DNA from: Rhabditoides inermis
Lineage: Eukaryota > Nematoda > Chromadorea > Rhabditida > Rhabditidae
Length of the DNA stretch: 64,000 nucleotides
Assembly (NCBI GenBank): GCA_963966185.1
Contig: CAWZYM010000406.1
Coordinates: 112,001-176,000 of the forward strand
Reading direction: 5' to 3'
Below, piece by piece: positions 39,041 to 51,327 of this stretch. The notes under the pieces were generated by a model, which was not told where the DNA came from, made no database searches, and saw nothing but the letters and a program-made list of their open reading frames with translations. How positions within the stretch are numbered: the first letter of the stretch is position 1; each line of letters opens with the position of its first letter. The translations under genes and the position numbers were made by a program.

Positions 39041-40119
39041 TCGCCACTCTCCCCCCTAAAATTTCCTATGGAGTTTGTCCAGTCTCAGAACTCATTACTG
39101 AGTAGAGTCTCAGGGCTCTCCTTTTGGGGTTAAACATTGTTGGGGTCTGGCACGCAATCGTTTCTTTGACACCTCATTTGCATATTCCATATTTGGTAAA
39201 AATTTTGCACCCCTGTAACTTTTTACTGAGCGAGAGTTGAGAGCTGGATTTTGTAGTTTAATTATCAGTACCTTAACACCTTTTACTGTGAATTTTTCCA
39301 GATTTTTATCTATTTTTTTGAATTTTAATTTTATTTTAAAATTTCACTTTTAATTACTCAGAATCACATTCATTTTAATAATTTGGTTCGTTTTTGAGCG
39401 AAAAGGTTCAAACTCGGTACAGGTAACAAATAAACAAGTTCAATTTTTTTGGTAAACAACAACAGTAAACAAGTAAACAAATAAGTAAACAACTCCAAAT
39501 CTCATTTTTAAGGTATCTAACGTGTACTAGACCAAGTACTGAGATCAGATTTGTTGTTTACAACTGAAGTAAACAAGTAAACAAGTATGTAAACAACTCA
39601 GAAAGGTAGTTTAAAGGTCTCTAACATGTAGTACACAAATTACTGAGTTCGATTTTGTTGTTTGTTTCTGATGTAAACAAGTAAACAAATAAATAAACAA
39701 CTTCAAATCTCATTTTAAAGGTATCTAACGTGTACTAGACCAAGTACTGCGTTCATATTTGTTGTTTACAAGTGAAGTAAACAAGTAAACAAGTTTGTAA
39801 ACAACTCAGAAATTTGTTTTAAAGGGTCTCTAACGTGCAGTATACAAAGTACTCAGTTCGATTTTATTGTTTATTCAAACATACAAACAAGTAAACAAAA
39901 AAGTAAACAAGTACAAATCTGATTTAATAGGTATCTAACGTGTACTAGACTGGGTACTGAGTCCAGATTTGTTGTTTAAAGTTATGTTATAGGTAAATAT
40001 TTAGAGGTTATACAGCGGAAAGGCGAGCGCGCCGAAGGCGCGCGAGCCTTGGAGCGAACGCGGCGCGAAGCGCCGCCACTAGCGGCCGGAGGCGAGCGAA
40101 GCGAGCCTCCGGCCGCTAG
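39041..40119 (+). mobile_element. Helitron-like element P, family II, full length (1079 bp)
   Basis: The head TCGCCACTCTCCCC and phrase TTTGTCCAGTCTCAGAACTC are shared with minus-strand X2. CTCATTTGCATATTCC occurs at about 39172. Between 39440 and 39930 I count at least fourteen GTAAACAA or TTGTTTAC motifs. It ends GGCCGCTAG, then TCACCCG. Confidence 0.8.
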
Positions 40120-41068
40120 TCACCCGCCCACCCCCTATAAATTATGCTATGGTGTCTGTCTGTGTGTCGTTCCGCGGTTGTATCTCAATTTGTAGTGATC
40201 GATAGGGGTTGAGGTATGGAACTTAGACCTGAGGTGGTGACCGCTCTGCATCGTTTACCTGGGATCGATATCTGACGTTTCCTTATATGGGTTGACCGAA
40301 ACTCTGATGGACATAGACGAAATTTTAAGCACTTTTTATGTAAACTATGCTTCGTTTTCGAGCTACTGAGATGCCCTTTTGGGGTTAAGGTACTGTAGGG
40401 TCGAGTATTTAAGTTTTGATTTTTGACCTCATTTGCATCATTCCAAATATGGTAATGACGTATCTCGGTCAGTTTTGATGCCAAAGACTCCAAACTTGGT
40501 ATGTGACCTGGAGACAAGTCAGCGATGTTGTTGTTTACATGTTTGTCAACAAGTAAACAACTTTGTAAACAATTTTAAAGTATGTTTTGAAGGTATCTAA
40601 GATGTTGTAGACTTGGAGGCGAGTTCAAAAATGATGTTTACAGGTGATGTAAACAAGTAAACAACTTTGTAAACAACCTGAAAATGTGTTTTAAAGATGT
40701 CAAATGTTTAGTAACATTATTGGTGAGTTTAAAAATGTTGTTTACAGATGTTGTAAACAAGTAAACAATTATGTAAACAAACTGAAAACGTGTTTGAAAG
40801 GTGTATAACGTGTAGTAGACTTGGAGGCGAGTTCAAAAATGTTGTTTACATAATGTGTAAACAAGTAAACAAAATTGTAAACAACGTCAAACTGTCTTCA
40901 GTTTTGGTATTTAGTATTGTAATGTAATTCTTAGTTGCATTAGAGGTTTGTGGACATACTTTAGTTATGAAATTAGATTTGAGTGATGATTTCGATTTAG
41001 ATGTTTGAGTGTTGAGGCCGCCGAAGGCGGCCCTAGCCCGAGCGGCGCGCCAGCGCCGCTCGGGCTAG
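40120..41068 (+). mobile_element. Helitron-like element Q, family III, full length (949 bp)
   Basis: The head is TCACCCGCCCACCCCC, then TATAAATTATGCTATGG. The TTTCCTTATATGGG box is near 40278 and CTCATTTGCAT near 40429. Four TTGTTTAC...GTAAACAAGTAAACAA modules of ~110 bp follow. It ends GGCCGCC-GAA-GGCGGCC plus a stem closing GCTCGGGCTAG. Confidence 0.8.
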
Positions 41069-42024
41069 TCGCCCGCCCACCCCCTATAAATTATGCTATG
41101 GAGTCTGTGTGTCTTTCCGGAGTTGTATCTCAAGTTGTAGTGATCGTTGGGGGTTGAGGTATGGAAATTAGATCCTAAGTGGTGACCGCACGCAATCGTT
41201 CACCTGAGGTCCTGATCTGACTATTCCTCATATGGGTTCTCCCTAGAAAATTTGCATATTTGAGAACATGGAATCTGCGAGATGGCCAGTTCTATGTAAA
41301 CTATGCTTCGTTTTCGAGCTATTGAGATGCCCTTTTAGGGTTAGGGTACTGTAGGGTCAGTGATTAAAATTTTAATGTATGATCTCATTTGCATGTTTCC
41401 AAATATGGTAATGTCGTATCTTGGTCAATTTTGATGCCATAAAGTCCAAACTTGGTATGTGACCTGGAGGCAAGTCAGCGATGTTGTTGTTTACATGTTT
41501 GTCAACAAGTAAACAACTTTGTAAACAAATTAAAAGTTTGTTTTGAAGGTGTCTAAGATGATGTAGACTTGGAGGCGAGTTCAAAAATGTTGTTTACAGA
41601 TGATGTAAACAAGTAAACAACTTTGTAAACAATGTGAAAATGTGTTTTGAAGATGTCAAATGTTCAGTAACATTATTGGTGAGTCCAAAAATGTTGTTTA
41701 CAGATGATGTGAACAAGTAAACAAAAATGTAAACAACCTGTAAACGTGTTTCACAGGTGTATAACGTGTAGTAGACTTGTAGGCGAGTTGAAAAATGTTG
41801 TTTACAAAAAGTGTAAACAAGCAAACAAATTTGTAAACAACGTTCAATTGTCTTTATTTTTGGTATTCTGTCTTGTAATGTACTTCTTAGTTAGATTAGA
41901 GGTTTGTGGACATATTTCAGTTCTGAAAGTAGATTTTTATTATGATTTCAGTTTTGATGTTTCAGTGTTGAGGCCGCCGAAGGCGGCCCTAGCCCGGGCG
42001 GCGCGCCAGCGCCGCTCGGGCTAG
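41069..42024 (+). mobile_element. Helitron-like element R, family III, full length (956 bp)
   Basis: Tandem neighbour and close relative of Q. The CArG-like box is changed to CCTCATATGG here. The 3' half is nearly identical to element E. Its junction with S (CTCGGGCTAG|TCCCCC) is the unoccupied counterpart of the E|F|G region. Confidence 0.8.
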
Positions 42025-44252
<2,228 letters not shown>

Positions 44253-44320
44253 TCAAGTACGAGAAGAAACGGTTTGGTTACAAGTGGTCGCGGAGGACGC
44301 GCAAGCAGAGGCTGCATCCG
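44253..44320 (+). CDS. Helitron helicase, exon fragment truncated at its 5' side by the array
   Basis: From AAG at 44255 the frame reads KYEKKRFGYKWSRRT and ends before a good donor (CCG|GTGAGT at 44321). In Helitron Rep/helicase proteins a YxWdkkxkxWxxRk block directly precedes the ERyYLRLLL block, which is found here in the next exon (51328). Phase agrees (both phase 0). Upstream Rep-domain coding is absent, because position 44252 is the CTAG end of element S. The short length makes the match suggestive, and the partner exon strengthens it. Confidence 0.5.
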
Positions 44321-44353
44321 GTGAGTGCAGGAATGGGAGAAAGAGATAAATAT

Positions 44354-44402
<49 letters not shown>

Positions 44403-44424
44403 GATAGCAATAACTGAGAGAAAC

Positions 44425-44430
44425 GATACG
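44425..44430. repeat. 6-bp target-site duplication, left copy (GATACG)
   Basis: GATACG lies directly outside the left arm (AGTAGTATTT...). The same six bases follow the right arm at 51300-51305. Six-base duplications are the rule for Polinton/Maverick insertions. Confidence 0.85.
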
Positions 44431-44440
44431 AGTAGTATTT

Positions 44441-44775
44441 ATCCAGCAAATTTGGGGCTAAAATCATATATATGATTTTGGCCCCAAATTTGCATTTGGG
44501 CCCCGCCCCCTTGAGTAAACATATGATTTTAGCCCCAAATTTGCATTTGGGCCCCGCCCCCTTGAGTAAACATATGATTTTAGCCCCAAATTAGCATCTG
44601 CCAGCGTTTAATCGATAATCAATCGATAATCAATTGATAATAGGCCCCGCCCCTTGAGCAAACAATCGATAATCAATCGATAACGCCGCGTCCCTCTGTG
44701 CAAACAATCGATAATCAATCGATAATGCCGCGTCCCTTGAGCAAACAATCGATAATCAATCGATAGCAAGCGCAC
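44441..44775. repeat. Left-arm terminal tandem repeats
   Basis: Two sets lie here. A ~51-bp unit contains GCCCCAAATTTGCATTTGGG (self-complementary around AATT) and CCCCGCCCCCTTGAGTAAAC. A ~44-bp unit contains ATCGATAATCAATCGATAA and CTTGAGCAAAC. Both include the octamer-like ATTTGCAT or repeated ATCGAT sites. They are mirrored at 50955-51289. Repeated palindromes near a terminus could act as protein-binding or replication sites, but that is inference. Confidence 0.85.
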
Positions 44776-45734
44776 CGCGTCTGTTGATGAGGTCACCCAT
44801 GCCGCGCAAACACAGCCGGTCGATCATCTACCAACTCGAGTTCAGTGAGTACAAAGACCACCTACGATTACCAAACACATCCTGAGGTGTATTGAACAAC
44901 ATATATATGCACACCGCTTTACACAGTTACTTTTTAAGAGAACGATTTTTTTGTTTTAATTCTGTTAAAGTTTTCTTAATATTATTATATGATATGGTCT
45001 ATTACTGTTTATAAATCTTTTCATGCGGCTTTGATCGATAATACATCAATCATATCTACCGGGCGGCTAAATGCCGTAATCGCCGCACCCTACATTCCAT
45101 TGACACATTCTCACCTGTTACGTCATAATAACCAGCACCGACTTGTTTGCTTAGCCTACCTATTGAGACACGGCCAATGTCTGTCCAGATTCACTGTACT
45201 CCGAAGCAATATTGTTGTCTACTGAAATAGTGTTATCTAACTTCTAATGCAGATGTGCTTCTCACCAGGGTGATTGTACGCGTGGGTCATGTATAGTCTG
45301 AAACGATTGTTGCTGACACCGCCGATAGTACATAGTGGTGTATCTTGCATCTGAACGAAATGCAGATAAACACAAAAACATTCCGAGTCGCGCCTCAGAC
45401 GTGCCGACTCAGAGTCGGTCACTGCGTGGCGACGAACGAGCAGACATATCCAGTTGCAGAGCAGCCTGTAAATTAGCAATTATGAGAATTGTAATAAAAA
45501 AGGGACCAACCAATAAACAATTCGAGGGACCAACCAATTCTTCAGTTAATTGTCATAGTTCTTTTGACTGTTTACAGTATTACAGTATGCAATTGATAGC
45601 GTGCGGCAGCGCTGTCCCACCACCCTGGCGTATCTAGGCATGCGTGTTGATGAGCATGCGCCCGCTGCGTGCCACGTGTGCTGATCATCTACTGCCACAT
45701 GCTCACCAAGTACAAGTAACGAAACAGTCAAGGG

Positions 45735-45920
45735 TTGATGGATACGCTTACGAAACGAGAGTGTAATGAAATGCGATTGAATGTATCTTCTAATTCGAGG
45801 GACCAATGTATTGTTATTTGTTTTCGCCCGTTCCTACTTCGAGGATATTGCAACTTTGTCTATGTTGTCACTCACAAACTCTCTTCTGCTCCTCCTCCAC
45901 CAGTCTCTGATTCTCTATAA
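45735..45920 (+). CDS. Small ORF of unknown function, left arm
   Basis: A 61-codon ORF ends 51 nt before the conserved 101-codon ORF on the same strand. It has a hydrophobic middle (CIVICFRPFLL) and a proline-rich end. It is mirrored at 49810-49995. No recognisable family. It may be chance, since conservation between arms here reflects recent duplication only. Confidence 0.25.
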   Translation: MMDTLTKRECNEMRLNVSSNSRDQCIVICFRPFLLRGYCNFVYVVTHKLSSAPPPPVSDSL

Positions 45921-45971
45921 GTTAACATGATAGAGTAGCGTAATTACGTCATTCGTTCATTCACATCCATC

Positions 45972-46277
45972 ATGAGTGGTCGCATTATTCGACACATCAA
46001 TTTTCTTCGCCGCGTGCAGAAAAATGGTTCTTTGATCAAAACAGCTTCCAACGGAGAGATTGGAATTCTCATTGAACTTGTTTATAACCTCATTCATAAT
46101 CGACTAAAGGTGGACGCCGTGAAGAAGAAGATATTCAAGAGATACATGGAAACACTAGTTGTTCTTTCTCAGATACGCCAATGTGAAAAGGCGAGACAGG
46201 CGCTTTTGACGGATGGAAAGATTCTTGTCAAACCTCTCGCAGAGGCCGCCGTCATGGCAGTACGAGAACCGATATAG
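45972..46277 (+). CDS. Small conserved Maverick/adintovirus-type protein, left-arm copy
   Basis: 101 codons from ATG 45972. The protein is basic and helical: an N-terminal RIIRHINFLRRV motif, a TASNGEIGILIELVYN segment, then a KKKIFKRYMETL basic helix. Its layout (a short leader ending in FL, a helix after 'TAS..EI', a basic helix, then a Leu-rich end) resembles a small protein often found beside capsid genes in animal Maverick/adintovirus-type elements. I make that link from memory, and its role is unknown to me. An identical copy is at 49453-49758. The next ORF follows on the same strand. Confidence 0.5.
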   Translation: MSGRIIRHINFLRRVQKNGSLIKTASNGEIGILIELVYNLIHNRLKVDAVKKKIFKRYMETLVVLSQIRQCEKARQALLTDGKILVKPLAEAAVMAVREPI

Positions 46278-46342
46278 TCACTGCAATTGAGCCGATCATT
46301 AAAACTTTTGTCATTTTCTTGTGCGGTTGTTTAAAAAAAAAA

Positions 46343-46843
46343 ATGAATAAATGTCCATGTCACAACTATAGCTCGATTGCCAGCGATGTCTCAACAAGAG
46401 GCAACGCTTTGTATGACAATAGATTGACTGAAGCACAAAAGTTTGCATTTTATGCTGATCATATTGCGCGTTCTATAGATTTGAATCAGCAAATTTGGTG
46501 GGATAAAAGTGCTCATGCAAATAGTGGAATGGTTTTTGACTGTTACTGTAAGAGTAAGACGGTACCACCGCCCGCAATGACATCACCGCGTCAGCCCATA
46601 TTTCAACCCGTCGGCCGGAATGATAAGGTGTCAGACGGAAAAGTCTTTCATAGTGAACCAGAGGAATCTGGCGCAGATGACTCAAACAAAGTGTTTGAAA
46701 AGGGAGCGGACCAAGCGGACCATGCGCCAACACTCCGAGCTCGGAAACGTCTGAGGACTGAAGAGAACGAGGAGGAAGGAAATAAGAAGAAGATCAAGCT
46801 TCAAAACGGCAGCGGATATGACAGGCTACGAATTCGTTTGTAG
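46343..46843 (+). CDS. Virus-like hypothetical protein, left-arm copy
   Basis: The ATG at 46343 is preferred because the right arm keeps only this start: a poly-A length change upstream breaks the longer reading from 46319. About 166 residues. The N-terminus is Cys-rich (MNKCPCHNYSS), followed by LTEAQKFAFYADHIARSIDL (helical). The second half is acidic and hydrophilic with a basic cluster (RARKRLR...KKKIK) that may be a nuclear signal. It stops at TAG 46841-46843. The mirrored copy reads through this point because of one base change. Function unknown. Confidence 0.45.
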   Translation: MNKCPCHNYSSIASDVSTRGNALYDNRLTEAQKFAFYADHIARSIDLNQQIWWDKSAHANSGMVFDCYCKSKTVPPPAMTSPRQPIFQPVGRNDKVSDGKVFHSEPEESGADDSNKVFEKGADQADHAPTLRARKRLRTEENEEEGNKKKIKLQNGSGYDRLRIRL

Positions 46844-47507
46844 AAAACAGCAATTTAAACTTCTTACCAGCTGATTATGTGTTCATGTAATGACCTCGCG
46901 TCTGACACTGAGTGAGAGTGAGGAGTGAGGGCGTGCCGCATTCGCGCTCTGCTCGCCTGCTAATTGCTCTGTGAGCAGACGATTACGGTAATGTGCCGAT
47001 CAATGCTTAAAGATGTATTATAACACAAGTGTTCAACAGAGATGGGTTTTGACACGTAGAGTTAAATTCCCATAATTTGTAAAATAAACAAACACTTATA
47101 AAATATGAGTGGCAGAAAGACACGTGTGAACGTGTCTGACTAAAACTTCACTCTGACAACTGTTAAATATACACTGGTAGTTGATTAGAAATGTATTAAC
47201 TATTGCGCTGATCGCACATTTCGCGATGGAATGTGAGGATTTCGTTTCGAGACATTAATGATCGATGGTGGTTTTACATAAGAACAAAAGGCTGGATAGA
47301 GGCGATAGAGGATGAAATTTGATCTCACCTACTCTCTATTGCCTTTTCTCAAACAATTAATGTCACATTCACCACAGAGGTGAACTGAAAACATAACCAA
47401 CAATTCCGTTTTAGGTTTGGTGAGTTAATGATATGCATATATCTGAAATCTCCATGAAAAATATCCATGACAGTGTACAAAAAACACACCAGCACACTAA
47501 ATTTATG

Positions 47508-47532
47508 TGCTGATTAGTGATCAGCACATGGA
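47508..47532. other. Short hairpin inside left arm
   Basis: ATGTGCTGAT and ATCAGCACAT pair around a TAGTG loop. It lies about 250 bp from the centre and is mirrored in the right arm (near 48198-48222). Role unknown. Confidence 0.6.
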
Positions 47533-47764
47533 AAATCGTGTTCATTACTGAGTTCACCTCACATGAATGATGTGCTGAACGTAGACCAGCTCATGTTTCC
47601 ATGCGCAGATCTAAGCCCGAGTATCTCACTGGGTTATGACATGCCATGTAATTATCTATGTTGTCTAGTTACCTATGTACAGTCGTATAGCATAACGGCC
47701 CTGTGTTCCAATCGCCTATCACACCATGTATTCATTTTTTATGGCTTGGGCTTTGCGTGAATTG

Positions 47765-47810
47765 AAGATATAGTTCTGTTCGCAATGAGTTGCGAACAGA
47801 ACTATATCTT
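47765..47810. repeat. Perfect 21-bp hairpin at the inner end of the left arm
   Basis: AAGATATAGTTCTGTTCGCAA (47765-47785) pairs fully with 47790-47810 around a TGAG loop. The right arm's inner end (about 47945-47966) carries the same 21-nt sequence, so three copies surround the centre. This is the kind of footprint left by template switching or fold-back synthesis. Confidence 0.85.
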
Positions 47811-47936
47811 GCCTATCAGCTACCTATAGTCGCCGCCTGGTGGATAGTTAGAATTGCCATAACCGTCTGTCTTTCTTGGTTTGCGCGCTTATGCCTCCAA
47901 CTGACTTTCCGCCTTCCGTTGATCTACCCCACCTCG
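47795..47936. other. Unpaired spacer at the palindrome centre (142 bp)
   Basis: The first 16 nt repeat the arm's inner sequence. The remaining ~126 nt (GCCTATCAGCTACCTATAGT...) occur once in the window. This is probably the residue of the element's former central region. No ORF of note. Confidence 0.8.
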
Positions 47937-48872
47937 CGCAACTCATTGCGAACAGAACTATATCTTCAATTCACGCAAAGCCCAAGCCATAAAAAATGAA
48001 TACATGGTGTGATAGGCGATTGGAACACAGGGCCGTTATGCTATACGACTGTACATAGGTAACTAGACAACATAGATAATTACATGGCATGTCATAACCC
48101 AGTGAGATACTCGGGCTTAGATCTGCGCATGGAAACATGAGCTGGTCTACGTTCAGCACATCATTCATGTGAGGTGAACTCAGTAATGAACACGATTTTC
48201 CATGTGCTGATCACTAATCAGCACATAAATTTAGTGTGCTGGTGTGTTTTTTGTACACTGTCATGGATATTTTTCATGGAGATTTCAGATATATGCATAT
48301 CATTAACTCACCAAACCTAAAACGGAATTGTTGGTTATGTTTTCAGTTCACCTCTGTGGTGAATGTGACATTAATTGTTTGAGAAAAGGCAATAGAGAGT
48401 AGGTGAGATCAAATTTCATCCTCTATCGCCTCTATCCAGCCTTTTGTTCTTATGTAAAACCACCATCGATCATTAATGTCTCGAAACGAAATCCTCACAT
48501 TCCATCGCGAAATGTGCGATCAGCGCAATAGTTAATACATTTCTAATCAACTACCAGTGTATATTTAACAGTTGTCAGAGTGAAGTTTTAGTCAGACACG
48601 TTCACACGTGTCTTTCTGCCACTCATATTTTATAAGTGTTTGTTTATTTTACAAATTATGGGAATTTAACTCTACGTGTCAAAACCCATCTCTGTTGAAC
48701 ACTTGTGTTATAATACATCTTTAAGCATTGATCGGCACATTACCGTAATCGTCTGCTCACAGAGCAATTAGCAGGCGAGCAGAGCGCGAATGCGGCACGC
48801 CCTCACTCCTCACTCTCACTCAGTGTCAGACGCGAGGTCATTACATGAACACATAATCAGCTGGTAAGAAGT

Positions 48873-49388
48873 TTAAATTGCTGTTTTCCACAAACGAATT
48901 CGTAGCCTGTCATATCCGCTGCCGTTTTGAAGCTTGATCTTCTTCTTATTTCCTTCCTCCTCGTTCTCTTCAGTCCTCAGACGTTTCCGAGCTCGGAGTG
49001 TTGGCGCATGGTCCGCTTGGTCCGCTCCCTTTTCAAACACTTTGTTTGAGTCATCTGCGCCAGATTCCTCTGGTTCACTATGAAAGACTTTTCCGTCTGA
49101 CACCTTATCATTCCGGCCGACGGGTTGAAATATGGGCTGACGCGGTGATGTCATTGCGGGCGGTGGTACCGTCTTACTCTTACAGTAACAGTCAAAAACC
49201 ATTCCACTATTTGCATGAGCACTTTTATCCCACCAAATTTGCTGATTCAAATCTATAGAACGCGCAATATGATCAGCATAAAATGCAAACTTTTGTGCTT
49301 CAGTCAATCTATTGTCATACAAAGCGTTGCCTCTTGTTGAGACATCGCTGGCAATCGAGCTATAGTTGTGACATGGACATTTATTCAT
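48873..49388 (-). CDS. Virus-like hypothetical protein, right-arm copy (extended C-terminus)
   Basis: Mirror of 46343-46843, starting at ATG 49388. A G instead of A at the stop codon (TGG for TAG) extends the protein by five residues (ending RIRLWKTAI) to 171. Which form is ancestral cannot be told here. The two forms show that the arms have begun to diverge. Confidence 0.45.
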   Translation of the reverse strand: MNKCPCHNYSSIASDVSTRGNALYDNRLTEAQKFAFYADHIARSIDLNQQIWWDKSAHANSGMVFDCYCKSKTVPPPAMTSPRQPIFQPVGRNDKVSDGKVFHSEPEESGADDSNKVFEKGADQADHAPTLRARKRLRTEENEEEGNKKKIKLQNGSGYDRLRIRLWKTAI

Positions 49389-49452
49389 TTTTTTTTAAAA
49401 CAACCGCACAAGAAAATGACAAAAGTTTTAATGATCGGCTCAATTGCAGTGA

Positions 49453-49758
49453 CTATATCGGTTCTCGTACTGCCATGACGGCGGCCTCTGCGAGAGGTTT
49501 GACAAGAATCTTTCCATCCGTCAAAAGCGCCTGTCTCGCCTTTTCACATTGGCGTATCTGAGAAAGAACAACTAGTGTTTCCATGTATCTCTTGAATATC
49601 TTCTTCTTCACGGCGTCCACCTTTAGTCGATTATGAATGAGGTTATAAACAAGTTCAATGAGAATTCCAATCTCTCCGTTGGAAGCTGTTTTGATCAAAG
49701 AACCATTTTTCTGCACGCGGCGAAGAAAATTGATGTGTCGAATAATGCGACCACTCAT
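49453..49758 (-). CDS. Small conserved Maverick/adintovirus-type protein, right-arm copy
   Basis: 101 codons from ATG 49758, identical in protein sequence to 45972-46277 and in inverted orientation, followed downstream by the right-arm copy of the acidic protein gene. The two genes in each arm point toward the palindrome centre. Confidence 0.5.
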   Translation of the reverse strand: MSGRIIRHINFLRRVQKNGSLIKTASNGEIGILIELVYNLIHNRLKVDAVKKKIFKRYMETLVVLSQIRQCEKARQALLTDGKILVKPLAEAAVMAVREPI

Positions 49759-49809
49759 GATGGATGTGAATGAACGAATGACGTAATTACGCTACTCTAT
49801 CATGTTAAC

Positions 49810-49995
49810 TTATAGAGAATCAGAGACTGGTGGAGGAGGAGCAGAAGAGAGTTTGTGAGTGACAACATAGACAAAGTTGCAATATCCTCGAAGTAGGAAC
49901 GGGCGAAAACAAATAACAATACATTGGTCCCTCGAATTAGAAGATACATTCAATCGCATTTCATTACACTCTCGTTTCGTAAGCGTATCCATCAA
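49810..49995 (-). CDS. Small ORF of unknown function, right arm
   Basis: Mirror of 45735-45920, identical in sequence. The same doubts apply. Confidence 0.25.
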   Translation of the reverse strand: MMDTLTKRECNEMRLNVSSNSRDQCIVICFRPFLLRGYCNFVYVVTHKLSSAPPPPVSDSL

Positions 49996-50954
49996 CCCTT
50001 GACTGTTTCGTTACTTGTACTTGGTGAGCATGTGGCAGTAGATGATCAGCACACGTGGCACGCAGCGGGCGCATGCTCATCAACACGCATGCCTAGATAC
50101 GCCAGGGTGGTGGGACAGCGCTGCCGCACGCTATCAATTGCATACTGTAATACTGTAAACAGTCAAAAGAACTATGACAATTAACTGAAGAATTGGTTGG
50201 TCCCTCGAATTGTTTATTGGTTGGTCCCTTTTTTATTACAATTCTCATAATTGCTAATTTACAGGCTGCTCTGCAACTGGATATGTCTGCTCGTTCGTCG
50301 CCACGCAGTGACCGACTCTGAGTCGGCACGTCTGAGGCGCGACTCGGAATGTTTTTGTGTTTATCTGCATTTCGTTCAGATGCAAGATACACCACTATGT
50401 ACTATCGGCGGTGTCAGCAACAATCGTTTCAGACTATACATGACCCACGCGTACAATCACCCTGGTGAGAAGCACATCTGCATTAGAAGTTAGATAACAC
50501 TATTTCAGTAGACAACACTATTGCTTCGGAGTACAGTGAATCTGGACAGACATTGGCCGTGTCTCAATAGGTAGGCTAAGCAAACAAGTCGGTGCTGGTT
50601 ATTATGACGTAACAGGTGAGAATGTGTCAATGGAATGTAGGGTGCGGCGATTACGGCATTTAGCCGCCCGGTAGATATGATTGATGTATTATCGATCAAA
50701 GCCGCATGAAAAGATTTATAAACAGTAATAGACCATATCATATAATAATATTAAGAAAACTTTAACAGAATTAAAACAAAAAAATCGTTCTCTTAAAAAG
50801 TAACTGTGTAAAGCGGTGTGCATGTATATGTTGTTCAATACACCTCAGGATGTGTTTGGTAATCGTAGGTGGTCTTTGTACTCACTGAACTCGAGTTGGT
50901 AGATGATCGACCGGCTGTGTTTGCGCGGCATGGGTGACCTCATCAACAGACGCG

Positions 50955-51289
50955 GTGCGCTTGCTATCGATTGATTATCGATTGTTTGCTCAAGGGACGC
51001 GGCATTATCGATTGATTATCGATTGTTTGCACAGAGGGACGCGGCGTTATCGATTGATTATCGATTGTTTGCTCAAGGGGCGGGGCCTATTATCGATTGA
51101 TTATCGATTGATTATCGATTAAACGCTGGCAGATGCTAATTTGGGGCTAAAATCATATGTTTACTCAAGGGGGCGGGGCCCAAATGCAAATTTGGGGCTA
51201 AAATCATATGTTTACTCAAGGGGGCGGGGCCCAAATGCAAATTTGGGGCCAAAATCATATATATGATTTTAGCCCCAAATTTGCTGGAT
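50955..51289. repeat. Right-arm terminal tandem repeats
   Basis: Mirror image of 44441-44775: four ATCGATTGATTATCGATTG-type units, then two to three AAATCATATGTTTACTCAAG-plus-GGGGCGGGGCC units. Confidence 0.85.
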
Positions 51290-51299
51290 AAATACTACT

Positions 51300-51305
51300 G
51301 ATACG
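51300..51305. repeat. 6-bp target-site duplication, right copy (GATACG)
   Basis: GATACG follows the right arm end TACTACT directly and matches 44425-44430. Removing the element and one copy leaves an intron of roughly 130 nt in the Helitron gene. Confidence 0.85.
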
Positions 51306-51327
51306 CATGAAACATGATATCGTTCAG

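Larger units (their letters stand above)
44431..51299. mobile_element. Palindromic Polinton/Maverick-like element, core-deleted, 6869 bp
   Basis: Arms 44431-47794 and 47937-51299 (3364 and 3363 bp) are reverse complements with about five differences found by eye, around a 142-bp spacer. Ends are AGTAGTATTT...AAATACTACT, and GATACG is duplicated on both sides. A 6-bp duplication and 5'-AG ends fit Polintons/Mavericks, and each arm carries two small genes of virus-like type. No polymerase, integrase, ATPase, protease or capsid gene is present, so the element is non-autonomous and consists essentially of two long terminal inverted repeats. It lies in an intron of the Helitron helicase gene. The alternative is another long-TIR transposon with 6-bp duplications. 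Confidence 0.7.

Noticed and set aside
44431..51299. Palindrome as a read-folding assembly artefact
   Set aside because: The 6-bp duplication outside both arms, a non-palindromic 142-bp centre and several base differences between arms all point to a real insertion. Long reads would settle it.
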